From: Spirodela intermedia
Lineage: Eukaryota > Streptophyta > Magnoliopsida > Alismatales > Araceae
Assembly (NCBI GenBank): GCA_902729315.2
Contig: LR746272.1
Coordinates: 1,736,001 to 1,800,000, forward strand
Length of the DNA: 64,000 nt
Direction: 5' to 3'
This document shows positions 36,827 to 47,900 of this stretch, one piece after another. The first letter of the stretch is position 1; the number at the start of each line of letters is the position of its first letter. The position numbers were made by a program, and so were the translations under genes. Under the pieces are notes generated by a model. It was not told where the DNA came from, ran no database searches, and was given only the letters and a program-made list of their open reading frames with translations.

Positions 36827-38958
36827 TTAGATTTCCAGCTTGGTACTGAGAAAGTCGGAGCTGTCGACGGTGCCGCCGCCCCAAAGCAGCTCCTTGCTGC
36901 TCGGCAGCGGCGGCGGCGGCGCCGCCTTGCCCTCCAGGTTCCGCGGAGACGGGTACGGCTGGGCACTCGACACCCTGCGCGAGGAGCAACACCGTCTGTC
37001 AGATGAGCGCCGAGGAAGAGGAGAGAGATCGCGAGGCCGTGGGAACGGCGGCGCCGCCGTCGGCAGCGGCGGTGGCGGTGGAAGGGGGAGGATCTTCTTC
37101 TCACCTCTCCTTCCGCTTCTCCAGGAATCGGGCTAAGGAGGCCTTCCGCGCCTGCGGCACCGCTGCACCGGCGAACCACCACTACCGAATAAGAAACCCA
37201 CCAAAGAAGATCGACCGACTCAACAAGACTACGACGGCACACCTCGGAGTGTGGCGGCGGCCGCGCCGCCGCCGCTGGTGGCGGACGCTGTCGGAGCTGA
37301 GCTCAGGTCGTCGGAGATGTTGGAGCTGCTGCCCGACTGGGCCCTCGAGATCGGCGGTGAGGAGACCACCTTCGTCGGCTCCACTGCTGGGATCGGGACG
37401 TCGGCCAAGTTCATCCTGGAGACATTGCTCGCCAGGAGCATTATCGCCCGGGCCTGAGAAAAGAAAGAGGATTAGAAAAAAAAAAAGAAAAAAGGATCGA
37501 ATCGACTCCAAATCCTCAAGGAATGAATTCGTCGTCGAAATCTACCACCTTCTCCGCCCGTACGTCATCGAAAACGTTGATCGACCCAGCGTAGAAGATC
37601 GTCAGCTGCGCAGCTGCTCCCGAGGGGTTGACAGCGCCCCTACAACCAGAGAGTCAACGTCTCAGACCGATTGAAGGGGGAGATCTCCAGTAGCATTCTG
37701 TGTCTGTCTCCCCACCTGGGGATGACGGGAGAGGCGAGCGTCGGAGCTCTGCTCAAGGAATGCTGCTGGTTCAGAGGCGCCGCCCTGAAGAAGGGGCTCG
37801 CCGGAGTGGGAGGAACGAAGTTCTTCTGCAACCCCAGAAGGGAGGGGGAGGGGAATCAGGTTGAAGCAATCAAGTTTGCACTACAATTTTTACCAGTAGA
37901 GATTGGTGGATGAGCTAGGGTTCCTACAGAGTGAAATCCGAGACTGGAGATGAAAGGATCGCCGGCGGGGGCGGAGCGGAACCCCGATGAGGGCAGGAGA
38001 TCGAAGGCGATGCTCGTTGACCTCTCCTCCTCGGCGGCGGGGAAAAAGACGAAGGGCTGCCGGCCGGAGACCATGCTCGAGAAGGACCACTGCGCCCCCT
38101 GTCTCCCGAAGAAGAATCCTGCAGATACACGGAGAAGGGCGGGACTGAGAAAAGAAGGCTAGCCAGGATCAAATAAATCTTCTTGGCAGGAAGTTTGAAG
38201 CTTGAAGAACTAATGGTTTTCGACGCAAATCAGAGGAGATTACGGCCCATTCTGTCTCACTTTTAGCATCCCGAGTCTCAGATTGGGAGGGAAAAGAGCG
38301 AGAGAGAGAGAGAGGCGCCGGTCAAGGAGGACGAATCCCGCGTTGCAACACCACCGCTACCACCTACGTTCTGATGGATTCCAAGGGAGGAATGCGGCGA
38401 GAGTTATCGACGGAAGCCGATAAATCTAAAGAAAACAACAACAATCCCGAAGAAATCGAAGAACAGATCAAGAGATCCTGTAGAACAGAAATTCCTGAAT
38501 TATATATTTACTGCGCTAAAACAGTAATCGACGCCGAAACTTGCGCGCATATGTATGGTATTTACGCTCCATCGACGAGAAAAATTTCCCCCGACAGATC
38601 AGTGGAACGAGAACCAAAAAACAGTCGACCGATCTCTTCCGACGAGAACCCGCAGCCCTTGGGCTGAAGGGGGAAGACCAAATCGGAAAGTTCAAAAAAA
38701 ATATAAAAAAGGAAAACTAACAAACTAGACGGGGAACGAAGCCCCAACGACCCCAGGGATTGAAAAACCGAGAAGGATATCCATGCGGAAACGATCCACA
38801 GCGGACCAGCAATAACTTCAAAAGATTTTATCAGACAAAAGAATAAGAACATCAAGTGTTCGAGGAACACCAGGGGAAGAGACGAAGGGGCCCAGACCTC
38901 CTGTCTCCTCTCTCGCCGCCGACTCCCTCCCGCCGATCCCCAGAAAGTCCGTCTCCAT
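36827..38958 (-). CDS. TIFY6-type JAZ jasmonate-signalling repressor
   Basis: Nuclear repressor that binds MYC-type bHLH factors and is degraded through the JA-Ile receptor COI1. Exons in transcript order: 38958-38898, 38118-37928, 37825-37716, 37639-37549, 37453-37243, 37162-37105 and 36974-36827. Phases join to 289 residues plus stop. The N-terminal METDFLGI and QWSFSS...FFPAAEEERST resemble the TIFY6 (JAZ3/4/9) N-terminus. The ZIM/TIFY domain is QLTIFYAGSINVFDDV, continued by ARAIMLLASN across an intron. The Jas motif is VPQARKASLARFLEKRKER, with the usual intron after KER and then VSSAQPYP. No LxLxL EAR motif is visible, so repression probably works through NINJA binding to the TIFY domain (family knowledge). 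Three CACGTG motifs lie upstream. An in-frame ATG at 39,102 is less likely because it would translate the GA repeat. The exact JAZ number is not assignable. Confidence 0.9.
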
Positions 38959-39194
38959 GCTCTCAAGTCGCCTCTCTCTAGCCCGCGCTCGCCGTCGCCG
39001 CCGCCGCTCAGCCGCTCCTATGTGTCTCCTCCCGCCGCTCCCCTCCTCGCGTGAGAGAGAGAGAGAGAGAGATGGGGCAGGGGAAAGGGGAGGAGAAGCC
39101 ACGAGTAGGGGTCCACACCCTCGCTTCTATCACCTTTCCCACATGCCGATTACCGGACGATGCGCTGTCCAAAAGCCTTCATCCGGTCATCTTG

Positions 39195-39200
39195 CACGTG
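39195..39200. promoter_or_regulatory. G-box CACGTG, proximal to JAZ
   Basis: CACGTG within GCACGTGTGC, about 237 bp upstream of the JAZ start codon. MYC2-type bHLH factors bind this core in JAZ promoters, forming the known negative feedback; binding here is inferred. Confidence 0.6.
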
Positions 39201-39919
39201 TGCACGAATTCCCACTTCCTCCTCTCTGTCTCTCTTTATCTCTATTGTCCCATTGGGGGGGGGGGGGACTATACCCCTCGATGGGGACGTGTCCGATCAA
39301 TGGCGCCATCCCACCTAAATGAATGGACTCATATGCCCTCACGACTTTTTTATTAGCAGCTCCGCTCGCCGTCCGATTTCCATATCGTGGCCTTCTCTCA
39401 GCGAGGATAGGGAACTAAAAATGGACGGCTCCAGATCAACGCCCCCCCTCCCCCTGACGGTTGTATCCATCGAGTAGCTCCCCCCGCGAGATTATAAACA
39501 TTCCGAAGAGGATCTATTTCCAATAATAAAACATCACAGTATGCCACGTTAATTTTGTACCAAAAGGATTCCATATAAAAATCGGCGAAACTCATCTTAT
39601 CAATATTTCACATATCCCCAAAAAAAGCAAATGGGCCCAAAATCCCCCTCTTTTTCTTACTTAGCAAGCAAACAGCCCATATATAAATGTATAATTAGAA
39701 ACGCAAGGGTTTTCTTGTAATAAAAAGAAATGTAGGGCGTTATGAAAATAACCAACGACATCAGTAGTACGCGAAGAAATCTCGTATCAGCCAATCCGTG
39801 ACCGACATAGCGATGGCAGTGAGGGGCGAGCACCATGTGATGGGGTTTGGGGACCAACGGCCGTTGGCCTCTTGGTCTCGGATCGACGTGCCCGCCGACA
39901 CACGCGGAGAAAATCCCGA

Positions 39920-39925
39920 CACGTG
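39920..39925. promoter_or_regulatory. G-box CACGTG, JAZ upstream region
   Basis: CACGTG within GACACGTGCG, about 960 bp upstream of the JAZ start codon. Confidence 0.45.
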
Positions 39926-40061
39926 CGTGACAGCATGGTAGCCAGACATCCAGTCAGGAAAAGGGGCACTGCAGTTCACGTACCTGGCGATGCCCCCTTA
40001 AAGAAATGCACCTCAGCCTAAGTTTGGAAGGTAAGGCCACCCTCCAGAGAATAAAAAAATA

Positions 40062-40067
40062 CACGTG
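40062..40067. promoter_or_regulatory. G-box CACGTG, JAZ upstream region
   Basis: CACGTG within ATACACGTGATA, about 1.1 kb upstream of the JAZ start codon and close to the PUX2 3' end. Confidence 0.4.
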
Positions 40068-40235
40068 ATAAAAACTAACATGGCGGGCACTAAAAAATAT
40101 TAAAAAATTGCATTAAATATGGGAACAAACGTGCTGAACAAAACCCGACCAGAAGACGAGGCAGGCGGTTTACAGCGATCGGTCCAGTTCATTCACATGA
40201 AAATTATATGCCCATACGGAGGAACTTATGAACGG

Positions 40236-43200
40236 TCAACGCGTTGTGAGCGGCTCACTGACCTCGAGAAGGTGGTTCGCCAGGCCGGTGAAGACCACGG
40301 AGTCCGTCTCTTTGGCGTGGAACTTGATGAGGGCGGATGGGACCAGCTCCTCCTCTTCCAGCGTGGGGGGTGGTCTCCCCGGCGATCCTGAGAGCCTTGG
40401 GAGGGGGCGCATCCTGGGGATGGCCGGCTTCATGAGGTCAAACTCCAGCTCCGGCTGTTTCAACGCCGAGCTGACAAACTGAAGAAGGGGGGAGGGATGA
40501 GATGGACGGTTTCAGAAGCATATAAAATGAATAATGAGATGAAGAAATCTGCACAAGTTTCAGCTACCAGAAATCAGCTAAATGGTGATCGGATGGTCAA
40601 AATACAATTAAAGGAAACTAAGAAGGGCTTTGCCATAAATGGAGAAGCTAGATCGGTTGGCTAGTTGACCAGAATAATGTGATCTAGGAAGGACCTTGCC
40701 TGCTCATGCTTCTGTGTGGTAGGATGGAAATGTTTGGTCCGTTGACAATGTTTCATTATTCGCGATCAGCTTAGTTGACCAGGTGTTTCCTCATTTGTGG
40801 TTCGGAACAGGAAGAAGAAGCAGGAGGAAGATGGAGATCCAGAGGGAGGAGTGTGGAGTGTGACCTCGTAGAGCGCTGTGGTGGATTCCCACGGCAGAAA
40901 GACACCCTGGAGCACTACTCCATCAGGAAACTGGATGCGTATGCAGGTTGCCCTGTATTTCTTCTGAGAGGCCTTGACTTGCTTCTCCTTGAACGACCTG
41001 GGTATCAAGATCTGGGATTCCTCTAGCTTCTTTCTCCTCATCTCGGCCTCCCTTCGTATCTCCCCAGCTGAGAGAGTATAGAAAGAATCTGGCAGGTCGA
41101 TCTTTGCTGCTTCGCTTTCGGGAATGGAGAAAAAGACTCTGACCTACAAGCATCCGCACACTCTTAAGTCCATTAGGAAAAAAATGCATACATATAAAGA
41201 TTTGGCCAAATAACGTTAAATTATCTGGATTGAATGAATAGCTTATTGGAATAAGGTCCTTGATGAGTCCAAAGATGAGCATAAAAAGATAAATGGCATT
41301 ATTTTAAATAAATAAAAAAGAAAAATAACCCAGTTTTCATAGCATATGAAAAAAAGGGACTTCAGAGGTAACTAAGCACTGCACGGTAAATCTTTTATTT
41401 TTTCAGAATATCTCACTAGAATGGTGGATTCAAATAAATAGAAGAAATACAAAAATGAGTTAGTTCGTATATATTCTTACATACATGGGCCCTAGTACAT
41501 GAATATAGGGGAAACTACAAAAAGGTTTGCCTCGTCCATATAACGATTGAGAACAGATTACAGAAAAGCAGATGGGAGAAAAACATATCACAAGATCACA
41601 ACAATTCAAGATTTATGTCCGACATCATTAAACCGAGGTATGAGATGTCTCAGGAGAAGAGAAATATCAAGGTTATTGAGAATATTCTTCAGCTGTCGAA
41701 AAATCTATGGCGCATTGCATATGTAAATATAATAGATGGCCTAACTTGATAAGGGGAAATCATTTATTAATTTGCATGGAGAGAAAGAAAACCTAGGAGC
41801 TTCTTAATGCAACTTGTAGCTTTCGGGGGCCTACATTCAAGAAATCAAATAAAGAATTCTACAATAGAGACAGCCTGACATTCTCAATCTCAGGCTGAAT
41901 GTTTTTTTCGTTAAATATCCACACATTCACATAGATGCAATTTCAGTTTGCAATCCAAAAACAGGCTACAGTGATGAAAACATACATGCGTGAACCTTAT
42001 TACGTAAGGAGAAATGTGCTTAAAAAAGGATGTAATGAGAATAAAAAAAGCGAATGATTGTTGAGATTGATGATAGTACGATGGGACTAAATAAATCCTG
42101 ATGTTCACGATAATGCTTTAAGGGATTTAATTACAGTAAAACAAACGACTGGAACTGATCCACTTCATTTTTCATTTCACATACAAATTCTGATTGAAGA
42201 TAGTCGTAACCGACATCAGAAGGAAGAAAATGCAGGTCAACATTTTGGAAGCCGTCAAGGAGATCTCATTTTTATTCTCCACACAGGGATGTGATTATGA
42301 ATCTCTTAGTGGCTCCCAAATTGAGATCTTACATTTAGTTTCTTGTTTTGTGACGTATTCTAAAGGCACTTCTACCCACCATCAATTACAATCTCAAACA
42401 AACCTGCATGGAAGCTTGAGAATGTCATTACTTCAATATTTATGCTAAGGTTTGCGGATTTTAAAGAAAAAGAACTGCAACGTAATGCTGCTTCTAATTA
42501 TCGACAAGCACATTATATAAGCACGAGTGGCAAAGTTTTCATCTATTGACCTGATTTTTTTATGGTGAATAGTAAGAATCATATCCGTCGCTGCATTTTA
42601 CAGTACCTAGTTGTTTATTTTAGCGCCCTTGTGTAGAAATTTTAAACAGTGATAATTTCATTAATTCATATGATACATAGATGCTCGAATCAGTTTTGCC
42701 ATTGTAAACAAGAGATAATGTATTTCATAGTATTTCACAAGGGAGCATCCACTTAAACTTGTTTCTTCGATGTTCATGCTCTATTCTGATAAATATATGC
42801 TAATTTATTTATTTTTATATTTTTTATTTTGCATACATTTAAAAATATTGCCCAAACTAATCCTGGGTGCAACCAAAACAATCAAGCGAGAAACGAAGAA
42901 AATAAAAAACATAAAAGTGACGTGACAAGAAATATTAATGAAGAGATTCAGAGCCTAATGCTGAAAAACGGACTGGGTAAATGAGAAGTTGAATCAAACT
43001 CTTTTTTACTGTCATTATAGTGAATCTTCAATGTTGAAGTACCACCAAACCTCACAAAGAGAATGATGTAAAATGAATGACTAAAAGAAGCAAGAAGGTT
43101 TTAAGGTGGACGACTTTGGTCCTTTCCTTTGGTTTCTTAGTGATCTCTGGTGGAGTGTGATTGTCAAGTTGAAACATTATATGAAGTGATAACAAGCAGA

Positions 43201-44167
43201 AAAGAAACGGCAATTAAGTAGCAGCTTGAGCAAAACTTCATCAGGTATTAGGAAGAGAACAAAAAATCCTAAAAAGCGAAGGCAATAACAATACGTGACG
43301 GTCAATCTTTTCCTTTTCCGGCAATTTCTCTGTAGTGGCAGCCGAAGGCGTTGTTGTAGAGTCTGCAGTTGTCCACCTCTCCAACAAGGTTGCTGCTTCT
43401 TTGATCAAGGATATCTGTTTCTCTTCTGGAAAATCCATCTTTGCCCAAGTTTCTCCTTCTTCGTCCTCGAGCCTGAACCCTACACATTCCAGCAGCTCCA
43501 CCGCTCCGTTGACTGCGCTCACGGCTTGCTTTATTTTTGGATTACCCATGCGGATTCTCCTAAATTTGTCATTATCTGGCTCTCTAACCACATTTTTCAT
43601 AAGCCTGAGAACGACCTCAACGGACTCCTTCGGTGGCTCTGAAGATACGAACTCCCCAATCCGTGCAGCCACATCATCCCTCGCCTCAATTTCTGCCCTG
43701 TCCCTATCATCTGGCCAAGATTCGACGCTGCCATTTCCAGCAAAGCCAGACTCTACGCGCGATGTTATCTCCTCCTCCGACGAGGATAGCCGAGAGCCGC
43801 CATGAGATTGGAACACCTCCGGGGAAGAGCCGTTGACCGTACGCTTGCCAGAAGAAATCAGGGGGTCCCATGGACTGAACTGGCCTGCCGATCGCTCGCT
43901 CTCAGGACGTCGAATGCTCGGGGAGGGCTTAGGATCGACTTTGGTGGCGCTGCCGGCCGGCCGAGCCGCCTTCTGGGGGTTTGGTCGTGAATTGGAAGGG
44001 GCAGAAAACCTCTGTACAAGAGGGGAGACGGCCGGTTGTTCCCCTGCGTCGGCAACAGAGCCGAGAACCCTTCCCTGCCCCTGGAACCTGCCAGACGAAG
44101 ATGGAGCAGAGAAGGTCTTGTTCACCTTCTTGAACAATCCCTTCATTTTGTCCTTCACATCATCCAT
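40236..44167 (-). CDS. PUX2: Plant UBX-domain protein, PUX2-like (PUB + UBX)
   Basis: Adaptor for the AAA-ATPase CDC48/p97; PUB and UBX domains both bind CDC48 family members. Exons in transcript order: 44167-43295, 41143-40865 and 40478-40236, all phase 0, giving 464 residues plus stop. The N-terminus [16 protein letters not shown] and [10 protein letters not shown] match what I recall of Arabidopsis PUX2. A Ser/Pro-rich low-complexity segment follows. The PUB domain spans about residues 182-265 ([37 protein letters not shown]). A linker with [10 protein letters not shown] and the charged [20 protein letters not shown] helix precedes the UBX domain at about 357-440 ([19 protein letters not shown]). 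The C-terminus holds [16 protein letters not shown] and DSVVFTGL. An in-frame ATG at 44,218 would add 17 residues; I chose the conserved MDDV start. Intron 1 is 2.15 kb with no recognised content. Confidence 0.92.
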
Positions 44168-44985
44168 CTCAGGAATCCTGCAACAAGCAGAGGATCGCAG
44201 AGGAGAATTCGATCTCACGACCTCCGGAGACTTTGGATCGCAGAGAATCTCCGCCCTTCAGCCCCTCCCTCCCCCCGCTGCCTCAATACGACACTCCGCG
44301 AGGGCAACTTAATCCGAAGATACCCCTCTCTCGAGCCGTATTATCAACGGCTGCGGCACCGCAATCGTAGGCGTAACCGTCTAGGTTAGGAGGAGCCGAA
44401 GACCAAAGGAAACGATTGCTGCGCGTTGACGTGGGCACTTTTCGAAGACTGTTGACCGATCGGGTCTTCGCTCATGCCTGGAAGGTTCGACTGAAATAAT
44501 TCCGGATATTTACTTTATCAAAATAGCAAATCTCCTTGCCAGAGGGTTCAAAGAGAAAATAGGGGCTGAGAAGAAAAAAAAAAGATATGATAGGGAGTAG
44601 GTCAAAATAAAAGGGGTTATAAAGGCAAATAGGACTCATTCCTGGGTTTTTCAGCGTGTTAAAGTGGGCCCACCACTCTCGCGCAGTCTAACCGCGTCTT
44701 CCTCTGGACTGCAAGAGTCCCTCCCCTTCTGCCGCCACGCTCTCTCTCTCTCTCCTGCGGCAACCGCTGGATTTTCTCTGGAGAAGAAGCTTCTGATGTA
44801 AGGAGGAAGAGTATCAGAGAGCAGCAGCGAAATCAGCGGCCCTGAATGCTGCAGTGCCGGAGCTCTGGTGGCGGGGATAGAGCTTGGTGGAGGAGGGGGT
44901 GACGGTGGGGGTCGTTGGGGGGAGGGAGCCATCAACCCTAAACCTTATCCGAGAAGGAGAGGGGAAGGAGGAGGGAGGGGTGTAA
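44168..44985. promoter_or_regulatory. Divergent promoter region between PUX2 and the IREH1-like kinase
   Basis: The two start codons face away from each other 818 bp apart, so this stretch must hold both promoters. A plus-oriented TATAAA lies at 44,618-44,623 in GGTTATAAAGG. A CT tract (44,740-44,755) and a telo-box-like AACCCTAAAC (44,934-44,943) lie before the kinase start. The left 230 bp, next to PUX2, is GC-rich and is probably its leader. Confidence 0.6.
44618..44623 (+). promoter_or_regulatory. Candidate TATA box for the IREH1-like gene
   Basis: TATAAA within GGGGTTATAAAGGCA, 363 bp upstream of the kinase start codon, with a CT-rich tract about 115 bp downstream. The distance implies a long leader. 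Confidence 0.45.
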
Positions 44986-47900
44986 ATGGTGTTCAAGGGG
45001 CGGTTCTTCTCCTCAAAGAAGTCGGAGTCGTCGAGCCCTGATGGATCCAACAGCCCTAAGACGCCGTCCTTCGGCTCCCCCAACAGATCCGAGAAGAAGA
45101 AGGTCAAATCCTCCCAGGATGAGGCAGGGGTGGGCGGGGTCGTCTTCCGACAGAACCTGATCAAGGACGCCGTGAAGCAGAACCATCAGCAGCAGCAGAA
45201 ACACAAGGAGAAGGAGAAACACAGCAAGGAAGGAAAAGGGAAGGAAACCGCTGGCCCCTTCTCGAATGCTACTGTCACTGAGTTCCCGCAGTCTGCTCCG
45301 GCAAAGCTGCGGAAAAATCCACCGGCCAAGGATGGGTTGCCCCTGACCTCTGGTGCCGGACCGGAGATGCTGCCGCCAATCCTGGCCTCCTCCCTTGGTT
45401 TAAACAGGATTAAAACGAGATCTGGGCCTCTGCCACAGGAAGGAGCTGGAATCGGTCTGCGAGCGTACCACAGAGGATCAAACCTTGGAACCAGCAACTT
45501 TGCCAAAGGACATGCGGATGGGTGTTCGACTTCTTCGGCCTCATCTACTACTACTGCCGCAACTTGGACCATGTCGGGGAAGAGCAGTGGCAAGAAGAAG
45601 AATGTAGGTTGTCTCGAGAGGGTTGCCCACTCACAAACAAACTCTCATGCTGATTTCGACTCAAATCGAGCGAAGGACCGGGTTACTGGTTCAGATGATC
45701 TGACTGACTCCAACCTTCGGATTTACGAGCCATCGGCTGCTCAAACAGGTTGGTGATTGGTGAATGTTGAGTGCCTGCTGTATCTGAAAGCTAATGTTAT
45801 TTTCCAAGATAGAAACGGCTACCCTCATCAGAACTAGAACGTCTAAATGATATGGTAACGCTTGGAAAGTGACCATTGCCTTCTGAGTTTGTGTGGAAAC
45901 ATTCACTTCATTGTCTGTCTCTGGAGAAATCCGTGTTTTTCCTCGTTCCTGTATAATTACTACACTTCTCTGTGAATCATATCCTATCCTCCCCACACGG
46001 TGGAGCTTGAGTTTTTAAGATATGTCAGACGAGACTCAACTTAAACTCCTTATGTACTCTTTGCTCGCTGTCTGAGAGCTCCACTCATCACCCCTATCAC
46101 TCGACAACCTGTTGCTCTTCTCAAGAGATTTACAATCTGTCTTAAAACAGGGGTTTCTGCTTAGTAGCAATGCAGCAAAACATGAGAATTTTTGTGAAGG
46201 GCCTTTGGTAAGCTAGTGAACTTAATTCATCTGGCACAAACTAAATGTTTCCTTGACATCAATTTGGAACAGATTCTCAGCAAGTGAACTGGATATCTGT
46301 GGTCTATCATGATAAAATAGTGCCTTCCCTACAGCATAAAAGTAACTCCTTCCAGTTTACCCTATTAAGGAATGTGTTTACCAGATTATGTTGTTCATTA
46401 TCATGTTATTTTTATGATATTTGTCACCTGGCATCTGATCATCTAGCTTAATAACGATGAGCCCAAACTAATGTTGAATAGGAAGTTCCGTTTAAAGTCT
46501 GGTGTCATTTGAACCTGCTTCGATCCAATGCATGACACTAGCTCTGGATATGGAACATAGATTCATAAACCTGCAGTCACTGTGGGGACCCAAACCCCTG
46601 TATATTTTCAGATTGAAATTCGGTGTATCTGGCAATCCAAAGTTTTCAATGACTTTGGAGCCTCTGATTTGGTTCTGAGTGAAATAGCTGGGAATTGGTT
46701 GACATCTCTTTTGGATTTTGATTTACGATGAACTAGGCATTCACTGCAATTTTTTCTCTTGTGACTGTAGGAAGAGTAAAAGGTGGAAGAAGAGAAGACC
46801 GTAGGAAACAATTTTCAGGAGGAATAAAAATATGGGAGGAAAGTTCACCACAAAAGATAAGATTGGGGAAACTTGAGAGGAAAAATCCTTGACGTTGATC
46901 CATCATCTGATTCATCCTGCTGATAGTACACAAATGAGATCCCCCCCATCGCATTCTGAAGCCATATTGCTAGATGATAAGGCTTGGGAACTGAAGACAT
47001 TATGGAATTTACGATTTACAGTCATTGTGGTTACGCTCCCTTATGTTGCCCTCCATCTCCCTCTGCCTCCTGCTGCTTCCTATCACTAATAGGATACCCA
47101 CCCCTGACCACTGCTGCTGTTGTTTGGAATCAGGGAAAGATCTGGTAGATGCGGGGCGCTAGAGTAATAAGCTATGGATGGAACTTTTTTTAGAACTTAT
47201 TATTGAACGCCATTGTTTTAACTCACTGCATATTAGCAATGTCTTACATATACTCTCTATTAGCTGATCCAAATCAGCATCAGCTTGGGCAATCCAAGAA
47301 GTGATCCTGATTCTCCCGACCCTGTTGAGGATAACTTCACTTTGTACCACCATGAAGAAGAATGGATAATAGGACTGGAGCTATGATTCGATACTATGAC
47401 GCAATCCACTTATATCCATAATTGAATCAGATTTTTATTTTAATTTTTTTCCACTGTGAACTAAATACGGGAGAAAGTTCCGATGCTGTTGTTCCACAGT
47501 AGGCAATGTTTTTCTGTTATGCTTCTAAACCTGCCTTACAAAATTTATTGACCTTTTGCACACTTACTTCAGTTGGATTTAATGTTGCTATTGCTTTTTG
47601 TTGGAATTGTGAATGGATCAAATCTTCTCACTTCCCAAAACCTTCGGGTTTATATTTTCAAACTTGATATGCAGGCATGTCTTCTGTTTTATTTTTCTTG
47701 ACGTTATAGCCTTTTCTTTTTGTAATTTTTCTTATATTTCTATCCTCCTGCTAATTCTACATTTCAGGGAAAATCAATTCATCATGGAACCATTTTGAAA
47801 GTATAATCTCTCATGCGTGTACTCAACCTCCAGAAACTGAGGTAACATCCATGTGATAATGTTTTTTTCAATGCTAGTGTTTTTTTCATCATCAATGAAG

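Larger units (their letters stand above)
38959..40235 (-). promoter_or_regulatory. Upstream region of the JAZ gene, 3' flank of PUX2
   Basis: 1.3 kb between JAZ and the 3' end of PUX2 on the same strand. It holds a GA/CT tract (39,053-39,072), a run of 13 G (39,255-39,267), and three G-boxes at 39,195, 39,920 and 40,062. No coding sequence is supported. Confidence 0.55.

Noticed and set aside
37003-37674. 223-codon plus-strand frame
   Set aside because: It is the antisense shadow of the JAZ exons, whose minus-strand reading has TIFY and Jas motifs and consistent introns.
38956-39102. Upstream in-frame ATG of the JAZ gene (39,102)
   Set aside because: It would encode an Ser-Leu run from the GA/CT repeat and Arg-rich sequence before METDFLGI, which is the conserved TIFY6 start.
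44036-44389. Plus-strand frames opposite the PUX2 first exon
   Set aside because: Shadow frames; the minus strand carries the conserved PUX2 N-terminus and PUB domain.
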